Positions 25,217 to 37,065 of a stretch of DNA of 64,000 bases are shown piece by piece (position 1 is the stretch's first letter; every line of letters begins with the position of its first letter). The stretch is from Straminergon stramineum (taxonomy: Eukaryota > Streptophyta > Bryopsida > Hypnales > Calliergonaceae): NCBI GenBank assembly GCA_963920665.1, contig OY987272.1:1369001-1433000 (forward strand), in the 5' to 3' direction. The position numbers and the translations under genes were made by a program. The notes beneath the pieces are model-generated. The model searched no databases, was not told where the DNA came from, and was given only the letters and a program-made list of their open reading frames with translations.

Positions 25217-25618
25217 CACTTCTTTATAATTAGAATTTGAAATTTTGATCATTAGAAGCGCATTCAATAATACTTTGTCTAGGTATAAGAAAATTCAAAT
25301 TTAGGCATTAGACAATGAAAATAAGTTGTTTCAAAAGCACTTGAAAAGAAAAAAAATTATAGAAGTGTTGTCAAATCATGGTAACCTAATATGAAAATTT
25401 TTGGAGTGCAATGGACTTAATTTTACTTAAAAAAACGTGATTTGATAGCACTCCCTAGAGCAATCCTATAATTTTTGTCTTTTAGTATGTTTTTGAAATA
25501 CTTTGTTTTCATAGTCCAATGTCTAAATTTGAGTTTTCTTGAACCTATTCAAAGTATTTTTTAATACACTTTCAATGATCAAAATTTCAAGGTCTAATCA
25601 TAAAGCAATGAGAAGTTA
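25217..25618. repeat. Large fold-back with arms of about 170-190 bp
   Basis: The left arm, about 25217-25385, matches the reverse complement of about 25431-25618 over most of its length. Shared words read in the same direction include GAAATTTTGATCATT, AATACTTTG, AAATTTAG(G/A)CATT and ATCAAATCA-type ends, with scattered substitutions and small indels. The loop is about 45 nt. It is a fold-back transposon or a source of hairpin RNA. Confidence 0.65.
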
Positions 25619-27137
25619 GAAGTTTATTTGGAGGGGCAATATATTGGTCCTATAGAGGACACCTTTAATGTGATTGTAGTGGAAATCCATTCAATTAAAC
25701 ATTGAATTGAGGAAGGAGTACTTAATTATGACACCAAGGTTTACAATCAAAACAAGTAATGCTCTTATATAGGTAGGAAATAGGTCAACAACCCTTAACA
25801 TTGGAAGGACACTAAATTAAAAGTGGCCTATGGATCTTTCAAGATCACTAGAGATAATTATGAAGAATACACCTATTAGTCAAATGATTAGATCATTTTT
25901 GTCAATATACCTTAATAATAGGTCTTGTCCTTCTAAAATACCTTAGTGATACCTTGGCATGGTAGGGGGCTAAAAAAACCCTTGGACATAAAGAATCACC
26001 TCTATAAAGTAGACCAACCCATTTTTGCCAACTTCCTATTTTTGCCATACTATTTTGGGCCCCATCTCTACCATAAAAATCATCTATTTTGATTTACTTT
26101 TCTAACAATTTCAATGCATTGATTCCAACGTGGGTAACGTGGCAATTCTTGATTGGTGGATACTCAAGTGCTAATAGGTACATAAAATGACAGTTATAGG
26201 TTATCTTAGGACATTTATGACTCTAGTCTATAGGCAGTTTTGTAATCTCAAGCAAACCACTTTAGAAATTTATAGAAATTACAATTTTCATTGGAAAATT
26301 ATAATTCTAGTTGGGTTTGATTCGTGAAACATGCACACACCTACGAAAAATATATGCCCCTCTTGGAATTGGTCCCAATTTACTCGAATTGCAAATTAGG
26401 GTGGTAATAGGCTAGTCTACCTTAATTAGCTCTAAAATGGACCAAAGAAATTGACCTCTATAGTCATTGAATGGATCAAGGAAAAAAAATATTATTTGTA
26501 GCAAGAGCCATACATTCTCCTTGCTTTCCCCATTTCTCTTTACAAATTGCAAGTGAATAGTTTATGGAAGACCTAGGGTCATAAATAGGTGCCAACAACA
26601 CCTCATTTGAAAACTCATCCATAATTCAACAATGCTTCAAAAAATATGAAACCACTTGTGCTACATTCCACATCTATTTCTCTTTGTCTGAAAAATGAAA
26701 AATGAGCTAAAAATATTCTCATCCAAGGAAACATATGAGAAAGGCAGACCAACCCTCATGAGCGGTTTTGAGCCTCCTACCTTATTTTTGGCAAAATGCC
26801 TTGGTATGCAGGAAAACACACTTATTAGCGTCCAGCTTTTGACCTCAGTGTCCTTCCAGGAAAAAATTTTCCATAATAGGTGTGCTAATCACAAGGAAAT
26901 TTTCGATTGTTCCCATGTGGGAAATGGGGAATTTTCTACGCCAACGTATAGGTAGGTAGCAGACATGAACAAACTGTTATACAAGTTCATCCGGGAATTG
27001 TCAAAAATGGAAAATCATCACCATTTCCCACTCCTTAAAAACGGTTCAAAAGTTAGTTCCCTGTGGCTTGGTGGGAAAAATAATGCGAGTACCAGTAATC
27101 ATGGCAAAATCTAATGCAAACAACAAGGAAAAAAATT

Positions 27138-29069
27138 CTATGGCTGAACTCTCCAACTCGGTGTCCACACACTTTTACCCAACGCATAATGTCCTGTGCC
27201 ACTCGAATCAGCAGGAAGGATTGACATAAACCATTTCTGTCTTCTCAAATCACAGATACCGATTGTTGACTGATTGGGAGGACCTACCAGAAAACAAATG
27301 TAGTCAAGACCGGCTGCACAATCATACTCTCTCATCGAAGTCTCACTTTCAAACAGGTTCATGAAGATATCACCTGGCATCTTGGTCACCGGATTGAACT
27401 CTCCTGTTGGAAAACCGTTCTCAATGACAACCTCGTAGATCTCTATGGTCTTTGCTGCCTCCGCTGCTCTTGTCACAGCATAACTGCACCATTGAAAATA
27501 GGGTTGATCTCTGGGGTGAATTACACTCCACGCTAACTTAAACCATGGCAATAGTATCATAACTCTCATCAAAATCAAAAACTTGGTTTGTCACCAATGA
27601 CTAGGTGATTAGTCCACCATGCTCAAGGACTAGACTGAAGGAACAAAGCAAAAGCCCTTGAAAATGCTGAAGATGAAAATTGTTATATATTAGGCTTACA
27701 CTGGACCTCCAGTTCGACACTGCACGACGCGTGGAGCTTGCAGAGGCTCAAGGTGAGGCAGACCCTCTTCACCTAGAATTTCAAAATCGATTGAGTGCCA
27801 TTTGAGAGTCGATGCTTGAACAAAAAATATTTTGTTAGTCCAAACAGGACAGCTCCGGCCCCTATCTGCTGCAGCAGCAGTAACTTGATATTGCCCACGA
27901 CTACTCATCCGCTTAGTCCCTTTCGTCCAGTTCGTGTCCCTCTTCACAACCGTCGCTTCCTCAATCTCCTCTTGACCCCCAAGGTAGAAACCTTCCTCCT
28001 GCCTAGCAAGCCCCGTCTTTGCATAAGCTGGAATCCGAGATCTCCCTACCGCCATCCCCGATATCCATGCATCCGAGCGTGAATCATATGTCATGAAAAC
28101 GAGCTCGTCACTTGCTGGGGAACGTAAGCTCGAAAGCTCGTGATGGCCGCCCACCACATGAACTCTGTATCTCAATCTGCTCTTTGAAGTCCTCTTGTCG
28201 TTGAGACTACTGGAGCCGTTGCCCTTCAGAATCTGCAAGCATGCAATTTTGTCGTCCAACTTTTTATTTGTGTGACGAGGTAAGAATTTGAGCTCTTCAG
28301 TGAGCGGATTGCACACAACCAAGATCGATTGTTGAGGATAAAGTATATGATTATAGTCTTCGGCATGTGGTATGGGCGGTGTATGGAGATTCCTTTTCCG
28401 AGGCTGACTTCCACCATTGACGCAAAGGAGTCCCCCGTCTCCTGCTATGATGTCCACTACATCATTGGGCAGAAAACCGATCCCAGGCATTGCAAGCCAT
28501 TCTGAATGCTTGCCATGGGATTCGAGCTCTGGCAAACTCAATTGGTCGTTGTTATATGCAAAGATCTTCCCATTCTCCACGTTTACAATGACCGGAAAGT
28601 GAGATCCATAGGAACCATGCGTCGCAACGTCGACGTTGGAGAAGAGACGCTCATCCCAGCGGATGATGTTAGCTTCACCTTTCGACGCAGAAAGAAGACA
28701 AGAATCGGATTCTGCCCTAGACTCGGAAAGATCTTTATTGAGCTCATCTTGGGATTCATCCCATGCATCGGCTCTCATTAGGGTACCTATTGCCTTGGCC
28801 CCTAAGGAGCCTTGAAATTTCCAAACAATATCAGTAGCGCTAGCTTGGCTTCTAGTAGAAAACCATTTCTGCACTCTTTGTAGTCGTTCATCAGGCAAAT
28901 CAACTTGAGCAGCAACACTGACAAAATTGACAGAAATACTCGTTGTAGAACCTTGATGGACGACCATGGGATGCAGTGATCGTCCAGTTCCAAGGATGAT
29001 GGTCTGTGACTCATTGTCCGCTTCATGATCGATCACGTCCACAGCTGCCTTGGACCAGCAACAGGACAT
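27138..29069 (-). CDS. F-box/kelch-like (beta-propeller) protein; 5' end unresolved
   Basis: Exon 27700-29069 and exon 27138-27483 join in frame through an intron (27484-27699, donor GT|GTAAGC), giving ...RTGGPVYAVTRAAEAAK. From the ATG at 29069 this is 571 aa. The region WLAMPGIGFLPNDVV, GDGGLLCV, SILVVCNPLTEELKFLP, PRVVQC and YAVTR aligns with the plus-strand neighbour (WSPMPELNFLPCNV, GGGGLMCV, PILVICNPLTRETRILP, PRVVEA, YAVTR), so the two are paralogues. No F-box is visible in this model. An open stretch upstream (29117-29305) can be joined in frame by a 68-nt GT-AG intron (29049-29116), so the true start may lie farther upstream, or the 5' part may be decayed. Role in substrate binding for ubiquitin ligase is inferred from the paralogue. 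Confidence 0.65.
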
Positions 29070-29305
29070 TGGCAATAGTGAGACCCGTCAGTGTCGTCCC
29101 TATCGAGATCATCCACCCTAGTGCTAGTCTCCCATCGAGACTCAACCACGAACTTTTCAGCAACCTCTCTCCTATATGATGCGCCCAACTGCTTGTCACA
29201 AAGCACACGTCCATACTCCAATAGCACGTCTCCTAAAACCTCCAAGAGTGGTTTAAATGCATGATCAGGTACACACCATCTCTGAAGGTGGAAACCCCCC
29301 GTCAA

Positions 29306-30515
29306 TGAAGCAGCTGCTGTATTACAAGAAACGAGAATCCTCCTTCAAGTCGAACGGAAGTAGTCCTGATAGAGCACTCTCTGCATATAAAACCTGAAGA
29401 AGATTAGATGCAGAAGCGACATGACGCGTTGAACCGTGGTATTACAGGACATATACCAAAAGCCATTAATGTGTAAACCACCGTGCAAAGCAGGGCAAAG
29501 TAATGTGCAAAGCTTTACAGATAAATCAGATTCAGAAACCTCAGATGGTTGAGCAGACACGCTTGATACATTCTTGGAAAGAAAATTACGTCATCTAAGA
29601 TGTGTAGAGATAGTTAAGCTGCACACTGCCACCCTTTCGTGAACGGTGGTAACCGGGCGACAAGGAGAGCTCGAGTAAGATATATTTTTAAAGTCTTTTG
29701 CATTCAGTAACTTGACCTTTGGGATCCATCGACTTCGTATCCTTAGTCCAAGTGACCTCGCGACTCACTCATATATTCAAATTACGAAAGTACTAGTCTC
29801 CCGTGCGTGCATAATAAAGGCAAGATTATAATAGCCTTGCCATCACTGACCTTGCCTTAAGACTACATCGCAGATCAATAATTTAACTACTCACCACGAC
29901 AGAAAGTTTGAAAGGTTTCTTGAAACTAGTCGAGAGAATCGAGCTCTCTGACGTAGCTACTGAATTCACGAAGGAAACCTGATATGAACAGACTACCTGA
30001 GAAAGTGAGCAAAAGTACATGAATCCACACGTATCTCACCAAAATGATTTACAATGAATTAGCATCTGCATCTACCGTTATTGAGAAATCCAGGGGAAAG
30101 AGTCCTCTAGATGAGTACTCAAACGCTCTAATTCTATCCTATTACACTTTCGCAAGAGCAATGTGGTTAATTGATGGGGTAGAAGCTTCAAATCTGCTTC
30201 CCCTCGCCCCATAATAATTAGATTACTCTGCTTGAAGAGGTGGTGCTTCCTGAGCAGAAAGGTTTTTGTAGCCCAAAATTTGGTAATTAGGTCTATCCTA
30301 ATGGGGTCAAAATCTAGTAGCAAAGACGGCGACATCAGCTGATTTAGCCATTATTTACCACAGTCGAATGTCTAAAGAACAGGACAAAGCTCAAACCATT
30401 CAAAAGAGAACTCTCAGATCGTACCGAATTGCTGATGTTCACGGTTCAGACCAACATTATATTCTTGGTGACCTCCACACGTACTAATAACTAAAGACGG
30501 CGCACGTTGTGCAGC
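29306..30515. promoter_or_regulatory. Divergent intergenic region between the two F-box-like genes
   Basis: About 1.2 kb separates the head-to-head genes. No further gene is supported. It presumably contains both promoters and possibly a first exon of the minus-strand gene. No clear TATA box is assigned. Confidence 0.4.
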
Positions 30516-31748
30516 ATGAGTTGGTGTGGAAATCAGAATGGGCGAGATGTATGCATGGACACATGCTCTCCAGGGCTACTGGATCCATCTATATGGCAGG
30601 AGCTACCTCCGCTCCTCATAGCCCTAATAATTTCAAAACTTCCAATTGTGAAGCTCATCAAAGTGGTACAACAATGTGGAAGATTCATAAAACAGCAGGT
30701 GATGGATGACCCACCTGAACTCTTGCGGATACATCGGTCTGCTGAATGCTTATTTCCAATCTTCAATGTGCCTGGTAGTGCCTGGATGTCGACATTTGAT
30801 GTGAGGTTCCAAAACTGGTCGCCAATGCCTGAGCTCAATTTCCTCCCCTGCAATGTACAACACGTGCTCACGGGAGGAGGAGGATTGATGTGTGTTACCA
30901 GCAGTCATAATCAGCAATATCGTCCGGAGACAATGAAAGAGGAGGACTGGATGCGCTTCCCGTCACAACCAATTCTTGTCATTTGCAACCCTCTGACCAG
31001 GGAAACTCGAATCCTGCCTCCGATGCCAGGCGCTCTTAAGTTTCCCGTTGCACACATGAAGACGAGCGCATGCACCGGCAACTACGCACTGTACCTCGCC
31101 GGTTGGAACGAACAGGCAGATGAAATGGTGGTTACAGTCTATGCTTCCAAAGCACAAGCATGGATGGGATGGAGGTCGCTTCCCAATGGCTTGAGGCCAA
31201 CCAAAACGACGTCCCCAGGGGAAGCCTCCTGCGCTGTAATTGGTAATGAGATGTGGCTTGCTGGAGAGCTCCGATGGGCAGGTGTCTGGGAACCACGCAT
31301 CCTCTGCTTCGACTTCTGCACTCAGAATTGGAAATCTGTTCTCCACTGGCTTCCGAACTGTGAACCACCAAGAGTGGTAGAAGCAGATACTCGCTTATAT
31401 GCAGTGACAAGGCTGTCGGAGAAGCCTTACAGCCTCCATATCTTCGAGATCATCGGGGCGTGCGAAAAAACATGTCCATATAGCAATGTCGAGGAAGTGG
31501 CTCAGATGCCGCACAATGTATATTGCAGCTTCTTCGAACTGGAAGTTAGACAGTCCTATCCCGGACTTGTCAAATGGGATTGCCGGGCTGGCAAAGGCTT
31601 TATCTTTTTCCACAACGTCTTGTCTGGGCGTATTGCCTGGTATCATGTTAGGGCTGCAATGAGGGGTAGGGAGAAGTGCTGGGGCATTATAGACGGCCAG
31701 GCACCCAAATTCGAATCCAATTATACATCGATGGTCAACTGCATGTAG
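30516..31748 (+). CDS. F-box protein with kelch/beta-propeller-like C-terminal region
   Basis: Single exon, 410 aa from the ATG at 30516; no earlier in-frame ATG is in context. Residues about 23-63 (DPSIWQELPPLLIALIISK, LPIVKLIKVVQQCGRFIK) fit a divergent F-box (W-x-x-LP-x-L...I...LP). The rest has kelch-like blade pieces: LPCNVQHVLTGGGGLMCV, FPSQPILVICNPLTRETRIL, AVIGNEMWLAGE and RILCFDFCTQNW. In plants such proteins usually act as SCF ubiquitin-ligase adaptors through SKP1; the substrate is unknown. The Cys-rich N terminus (CGNQNGRDVCMDTC) is unusual. It is head-to-head with a paralogue. F-box call is moderate because the domain is divergent. Confidence 0.8.
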   Translation: MSWCGNQNGRDVCMDTCSPGLLDPSIWQELPPLLIALIISKLPIVKLIKVVQQCGRFIKQQVMDDPPELLRIHRSAECLFPIFNVPGSAWMSTFDVRFQNWSPMPELNFLPCNVQHVLTGGGGLMCVTSSHNQQYRPETMKEEDWMRFPSQPILVICNPLTRETRILPPMPGALKFPVAHMKTSACTGNYALYLAGWNEQADEMVVTVYASKAQAWMGWRSLPNGLRPTKTTSPGEASCAVIGNEMWLAGELRWAGVWEPRILCFDFCTQNWKSVLHWLPNCEPPRVVEADTRLYAVTRLSEKPYSLHIFEIIGACEKTCPYSNVEEVAQMPHNVYCSFFELEVRQSYPGLVKWDCRAGKGFIFFHNVLSGRIAWYHVRAAMRGREKCWGIIDGQAPKFESNYTSMVNCM

Positions 31749-32882
31749 CAACCTTCGTTTGCCACATCGGTTTGATTATCTTGTTACTGAGTCTATCGCG
31801 GCTAAGGTTAAGTGTGTCCCGGATAGGACACCTCAGGTCACCTAATATTTTGAGTACCATTCCTTGGTAATAGCAGCGTGTACCTCGAAACGGATTCCAA
31901 CAGGAATGACAAAGACGTTAAGATATCAATATCAGATGCAGAAAAGCTTGAAGAAATACATGTCACTAGCCCAGTGACAAAAACTATTAGCAGTGACCCG
32001 GTGCCTCCTTCTCGTGTGACTGTATATTTCATCTCCTGTTTCCCTTCCTCACTCGAAAGGAAGCACCATAGACCCCCGAAAGCTGTCAATGTAAATATAT
32101 TCATAGTGGATATCAGACAAAAGCAACGACCAATACAAGAAGGTCTAAGTTTCATAAGGAGACACCAAACGCTATTTAGACCCTGCACGGGCGCGCACTC
32201 ATCCATCCCCTGCCAGACCCAACATATGCAATTCTCGCTGCAAGTGATGATTTTATTGTAGAGAACCAAATGCCTGCCTTCCATGAGACCCGCCAAGCAC
32301 ACGTATAGCCATTTTGATTTTCTACAATTTCTCGTAGGCACAATCAGCCTACAAACACTTCTACACCACCGGATGTAACATAGACCTAGGGCTTGAAAGG
32401 TGGACGCACGAGAGCTTCCATAAGATACTAGGAACGGGTGCTGCTCAGCTGCGCGCCCCCCCCCCTAAAAATGTACATCTCTGGTACATTCTCTCCAGAG
32501 AACATACACTGGTTGTCACCTGCGCAGCAATTGAACTAGGTACCGTAAGTTCGTGAAAATTTGTGGTAGATGTCAAAAACCTGTTCAAACCAAGGCCGGC
32601 GTCATAGAAGACCTTGGGCTACATCCCTGTCGTAATGATGCCATCAATGCGGAACCTGCCCATTCATCCTTCAAAAAGTCCTGTGAGCATAGATCTCTTA
32701 TTAGATATTGATTTTCCAACACTAATGCATGTGACCTGAAAAGAATCGTCGACTTTGAAGCGAATACCAGTAATGCAGTGCAAAAACTTAGAAAAATGGT
32801 ATTGATCGTCCGAGCAATTACCTCTCAAATTCGTCTCAGACCCCGCGATTACATTAAATATTCTGAAGCAGAGGAACTGAAG
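31749..32882. other. Convergent intergenic region
   Basis: It lies between the 3' ends of the F-box gene (+) and COM1 (-). Open frames up to 167 codons on the minus strand (31838-32341) and 127 codons on the plus strand overlap each other and show no recognisable domain or splice-supported extension. A run of 12 C occurs near 32455-32466. Probably the two 3' UTRs and spacer. Confidence 0.45.
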
Positions 32883-34527
32883 TCAAAACTCCGAATCGAA
32901 GCCAATGTTCCAGAAACCTTCGGGAGTTGCAGGAGGGAGATCGCGGAACCGATGACGAGATTTTTCAAGATGATTGCACCGAGATTCCGCCATGCCTTGA
33001 GCATTGCCAGCGAGCACGGCATCATAAAATTTCTTGCACAATTTACACTCTACTCCTTGCAGGTTCTCCCTCTCAGTTTTCTTTCTAACAGGCTCCACAA
33101 ATTTAAACAGAGGCTTCCCCGAAGGGTCCAGCGGTCTTTTTCTATTTACCGCCATTGCTGTAGGGGTTCCTGTAAAATTCACCCCGTTATCGAGTTACTT
33201 CACAAAGGTGAAACCGGCAACAATCTAGCCAGACCTAAATAAAAGTAAAGATAAGTGATTCTATTTTCGAAGACAGTCGTTCGACTACGTAAACTGTTCC
33301 AACAAGGAAACAGAAATGTTGCATACCAGAGATTTCGACAGCCTGATGTGCTTTACCCTCGAATCCGGCATCCAGGCCTCCAGCTGATTTATTCTTTGCT
33401 GTAGGAATTTCAGCAATTCTTTATAGAGTCAGTCTTCAGCACTTGATCACAGAAAAACCGGGTGCTAATCTAGCCAAACTGATGACACGATCAAGAAGCG
33501 AATCTATTTTCGATGCCAGAAATTGGACTACACGAACTGCTCCAAAGAAGAAAGAGCAATGTTGCTTACCAAAGAGATCAACAGCCTCATCTGATTTACC
33601 CTCGAATAATGCATCCAGACCTCCAGCTGATTTGTTTTTTGTTAAAGGGACATGAGTCATTCCATTGAAGGATTCCTTTTCAGCCTTAACTTTCGCTTGA
33701 GGATCACGAGAGCCAGGCGTCGAAGCAGTAGATCCAGTAACAACCTCAGCCACAGCTCGAGGCAGAATTCCAGGAGTGCTCGGGCCATTCAAGTCAGAAG
33801 AAATGGGATTAGGTGAGCTAGCATCTCCCCCTTGAGTCGGTGTGTCCCCAGGACTATATCTACGAATCTTCGAAGGCTTTTCCGAGCTGGCTTCCAGAGC
33901 AGCCTGAACTTGACCCGGATTAAGAATCAGATGTCCAACATCCCCTTTCGACCCTATCCGTGTTTGCAAATAGTTATACTGACTCTTCAAACCTTTGTAC
34001 TCCTTCGACAGACGGTTCGTTTTCTGTTTCCAGTGCTCGACATCCAGACGCAAACGTTGAATTTCTTCAGCACTTCTCTGATCGCTGTAGATATTCTCCT
34101 TCCCAACTCCTAGCTTCATAGACGGCGTCCGAGCCCTAGCAGATTCCGGCGTTATCGGCGCCAGAGCTTTCCTACTCCAATCGCGCTCAGACGACACTTT
34201 CAAATCAATCTCTTCAGAACCAGGATCATTATCACAAAGCCGAGGAGAAGCAGATACCGCTCGTAATTGCTCCACCTCCGACCTCAACTTCCTTACCTCA
34301 CTCTCCATACACTCACGCTCACGCGCCCAAGCCACCTGCTGCTCCTCCATCCATTTGAAAAACTCCATCTGGCTCTGCAAGTCCCTCTGGTTCCTATGAA
34401 AATCTCCCATAGACTTCAATTCCATCCGCTCCAGGCGCTCCCGTTCTTCAGCAAAGCGACGAGAGATCAGTGCTGCTCTGTTTTCACGAGAATCCTCGCC
34501 ACCAGGCGGCGCTTGGTCCTCCTCCAT
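32883..34527 (-). CDS. COM1: COM1/CtIP/SAE2 DNA-end-resection protein
   Basis: Three exons: 33570-34527, 33327-33398 and 32883-33169; 438 aa. The start at 34527 (GCCGCCATGGAGG) follows a TTTCGCAG acceptor-like site, suggesting a 5' UTR intron. N-terminal coiled coils lie at about 20-92 and 152-192. The C-terminal 95 residues are the Sae2/CtIP domain: KFVEPVRKK, CKLCKKFYDAVL, RCNHLEKSRHRF, PPATPEGFWNIGF. The Thr of TPEGFW (about residue 425) corresponds to the CDK site known in CtIP. The family activates the MRE11-RAD50-NBS1 nuclease to resect double-strand breaks, and in plants it is needed for meiotic recombination. Oddity: exon 2 is a copy of the end of exon 1 (KNKSAGGLDA..FEGK), with symmetric phase 1-1 introns, so skipping it also keeps frame. 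Confidence 0.92.
33327..33398 (-). repeat. Duplicated symmetric exon of COM1 (72 nt)
   Basis: It encodes AKNKSAGGLDAGFEGKAHQA (continuing VEIS), near-identical to residues 297-319 of exon 1 (KNKSAGGLDALFEGKSDEAV, DLF). The adjoining introns also resemble each other: both start G|GTA(A/T)GCAACATT. A genomic duplication of exon end plus donor created a new internal exon of exactly 24 codons. Confidence 0.85.
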
Positions 34528-36230
34528 GGCGGCACTGCGAAAGAAATGAAACAAAGCTCAAACCTCGTGTCAAAGAGATGCGAGCAGGGAGATGATGAAA
34601 TGTGAGACGATGCACAGAATAACAGACACGAGGCTCACGGCAGAATGACGGAATGGCGATGGGGGGGATCGCACATCCAGCCTGCGAGGGAAACTGTGAC
34701 GAAAACCAATTTTCAAAAGCTTCAGAGTGAAGGGACAACGCCAGGCTTGATGCACGCCGGGTGTCAGCCTTGGTGTGACTCGGGCCGGTCGTCTCCCGGT
34801 GCTAGCCTCGGGCAAATTGATGTAAGGTAGGAGGCTCTTGAAGTGTGCACCAAAGGGGAAATGAACCTCTGTAGGAAAATCAGTAGAGCGCAGTATTTTT
34901 CATGCATTTATGGTAGAAAGAGAAAAGAGAAAAAATTCATTGACAATTTAAATCATAATTTTTTGCCTTCAAATGAATTAAATATGAATTTTCAAAGTGA
35001 AAGGTGCATAGGTCACTATTGGTGCTCATAGACTGAATCAATCTTAATCAAAATCAGCCTTTGAATGGAGCACTTCAAACTTAGGAAGTTTCTATAATTT
35101 TGGCTCTCAGAGAATGATCTACATCATGCTTTCAATTATTTTAGCCTTACATCAATGTATATTTTTCTCAAAGGTATTTAAGAACACAATTAAAAAATAA
35201 AAAGTGCATTGAAGGAACTATGATCCATTTTTGAAACTCTCTGCACTATTCATGACAGTTCTACTACATGATTGTAAATGCCCACTCACAATTCAAGCCT
35301 CCTACCTTATCAGGATGATCACCCATTTCTGATCACTTAAGCAATTCAACCTATTTGCGGCATGGAAAAAGTTCAAGAAAAAATTTTCCCGTGTAGAGAA
35401 TTAGATTTCAAAAGGATTACATAATTTCCTAAATTTTTTCCCTTAAAAGCAAAATTATCATGAATTTTTTTCATGAAGATTCTATGTGTCCCATTCTTGA
35501 TATGTAGGTAAACCTGTTTCCAACCATATACACATTGTGATCATCTAAACTTTCAATGTACACCTCTTCGACATTTTTGTTGTCCTTGAGGTCTTTTGAT
35601 GCATGAGTTCTCCACCTAGAATTCACCTGATTAAAAATGGAACAATCTAAACTACAAGAATGGGAGGTTGATTGGAAATGGGTGCAGGAATGGGTGATCT
35701 CTTTCATGGTCGTTTAGAGGTTAAGGTAACTACACCTAAAATTGCTCGAATAAGCTATGTGGCATAACTATCATGTTCTAGAAATTGAACAACAATTATT
35801 GCATAGTGGTGAAGGATTGAATTGAAATGCAAATGTCTTCATGATTTTGGGGCGCATTGTGAATTAGTTGTAAATTTTCAAAGATGCAAGGTTTAGGGTG
35901 CTATAGGTGTCATGTAGGTGATGCACATGAAGACTGAATGACACTAGTAGTATCAAAACATGTCATAGAGAAGAAGTTAAAAAAATAGAAAGTGGACCCA
36001 AAATTGCCCACTTGCAAGGTTGCCACCTCTACAATATCATAAATTGAGAGTTGAACACTACTCAAAATGGTCCCCAATTCCACCTTACACTTGTCTTTGT
36101 AATGCAACCCATTTGAGGTATCCTCTCTATTCAAGTTCCCTTCAAAAATAGAGGTCAATTTCGAGGAGAGGTCTATTTTAAGAGTAGTTACTATAAGTCT
36201 TTTCACACTTGGTACAAATCAAAATTCTCA
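34528..36230. other. COM1 upstream flank, then AT-rich spacer
   Basis: 34528-34840 is GC-richer and is the likely COM1 5' UTR and promoter. From about 34.85 kb the sequence turns AT-rich. Small ORFs at 35471-35707 and 35910-36206 (-) have no recognisable motif. Confidence 0.45.
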
Positions 36231-36235
36231 TGTAC

Positions 36236-37065
36236 TAGGGCATACAAACAAACAAAGTGAACAAACTCATTTAAGATATAAACTGGTGTGCCTTGTACCA
36301 TTGCCACAAACAAAATGAAAGTATAATTAATTTTCTCATTTTTTTCATTCCATTTTTTTGGATTTAAAAAAAATTCAATAACTTTCACATTGAAGGTTAA
36401 AATGCCATGAAGCAAAGCCTATGCACACCTCCTCACAAAGAGCTTTCCAACACTACTAAGAATGTGACTAAGGGATGTACAGTTCTAAAGATCTCACCGT
36501 AACAAATAAACTAACTAACTAACTTAAGTATGGACTAGTGTCCCTTATGCCGTTGCCATAGTCAAATTTAAAGTAAGAGAATTTAAAAAAAAATTTAATT
36601 CATAAATGAAGATTTTGAAATTCAATAACTTCCAAACTATAGGTCCAAATGCCACAAAACAAGCATGTACAACCTTCCTTGTAGAGAGCTTCCCAATGGT
36701 ATGAATAATTTGACTATAAGGAACACGATTCTAGAGATCTCAATATAACAACAAATCAAAAACAAAACAATCAAATAGTCTCATTTATGGTACAGACTAG
36801 TGAGCCCTATGTCATTGCCACAATATAGTAGAAAAAAAAGGTAAAAATAATTTTTTATTTTTATTAATTTATAAAAATTACGAAATTCAATATCTTTGAC
36901 ATCATAGGTCCAAACACTACAAAACAAAGCCTATGCAGTATGCAACCTTCCTTGCAAAAAACTTTTTGATGGTACAGAGATCACAATCGAGGGACTTATC
37001 TTCTGAGAGATTTGATTGCAACAAACAAACAAAACAAACAAACAAACTCATTTAAGGTATGGATA
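36236..37065. repeat. Tandem repeat, about 250-260 bp period, three units
   Basis: Each unit begins with AACAAAC-type simple sequence, then TCATTTAAG/TTAAGTATGG, (A/G)ACTAGTG...CC(C/T)TATGCC(A/G)TTGCCA, a T/A-rich stretch, AATTCAATA(A/T)CTT, a (C)AAA(T/C)(G/A)CCA phrase, ACAAAGCCTATGCA and GAGAGCTT. Unit landmarks fall near 36281, 36531 and 36793, and a fourth begins near 37049. No coding potential. Confidence 0.7.

Larger units (their letters stand above)
21100..26900. other. AT-rich intergenic region with TIR and fold-back elements
   Basis: No gene supported. It holds the 956-bp TIR element at 22307-23262 and the large fold-back at 25217-25618. ORFs up to 86 codons here have low-complexity composition and no motifs. 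Confidence 0.6.

Noticed and set aside
31838..32341. A 167-codon minus-strand ORF between the F-box and COM1 genes
   Set aside because: No domain, no splice-supported extension, and an overlapping 127-codon ORF on the other strand. Hydrophobic stretches alone are not enough.
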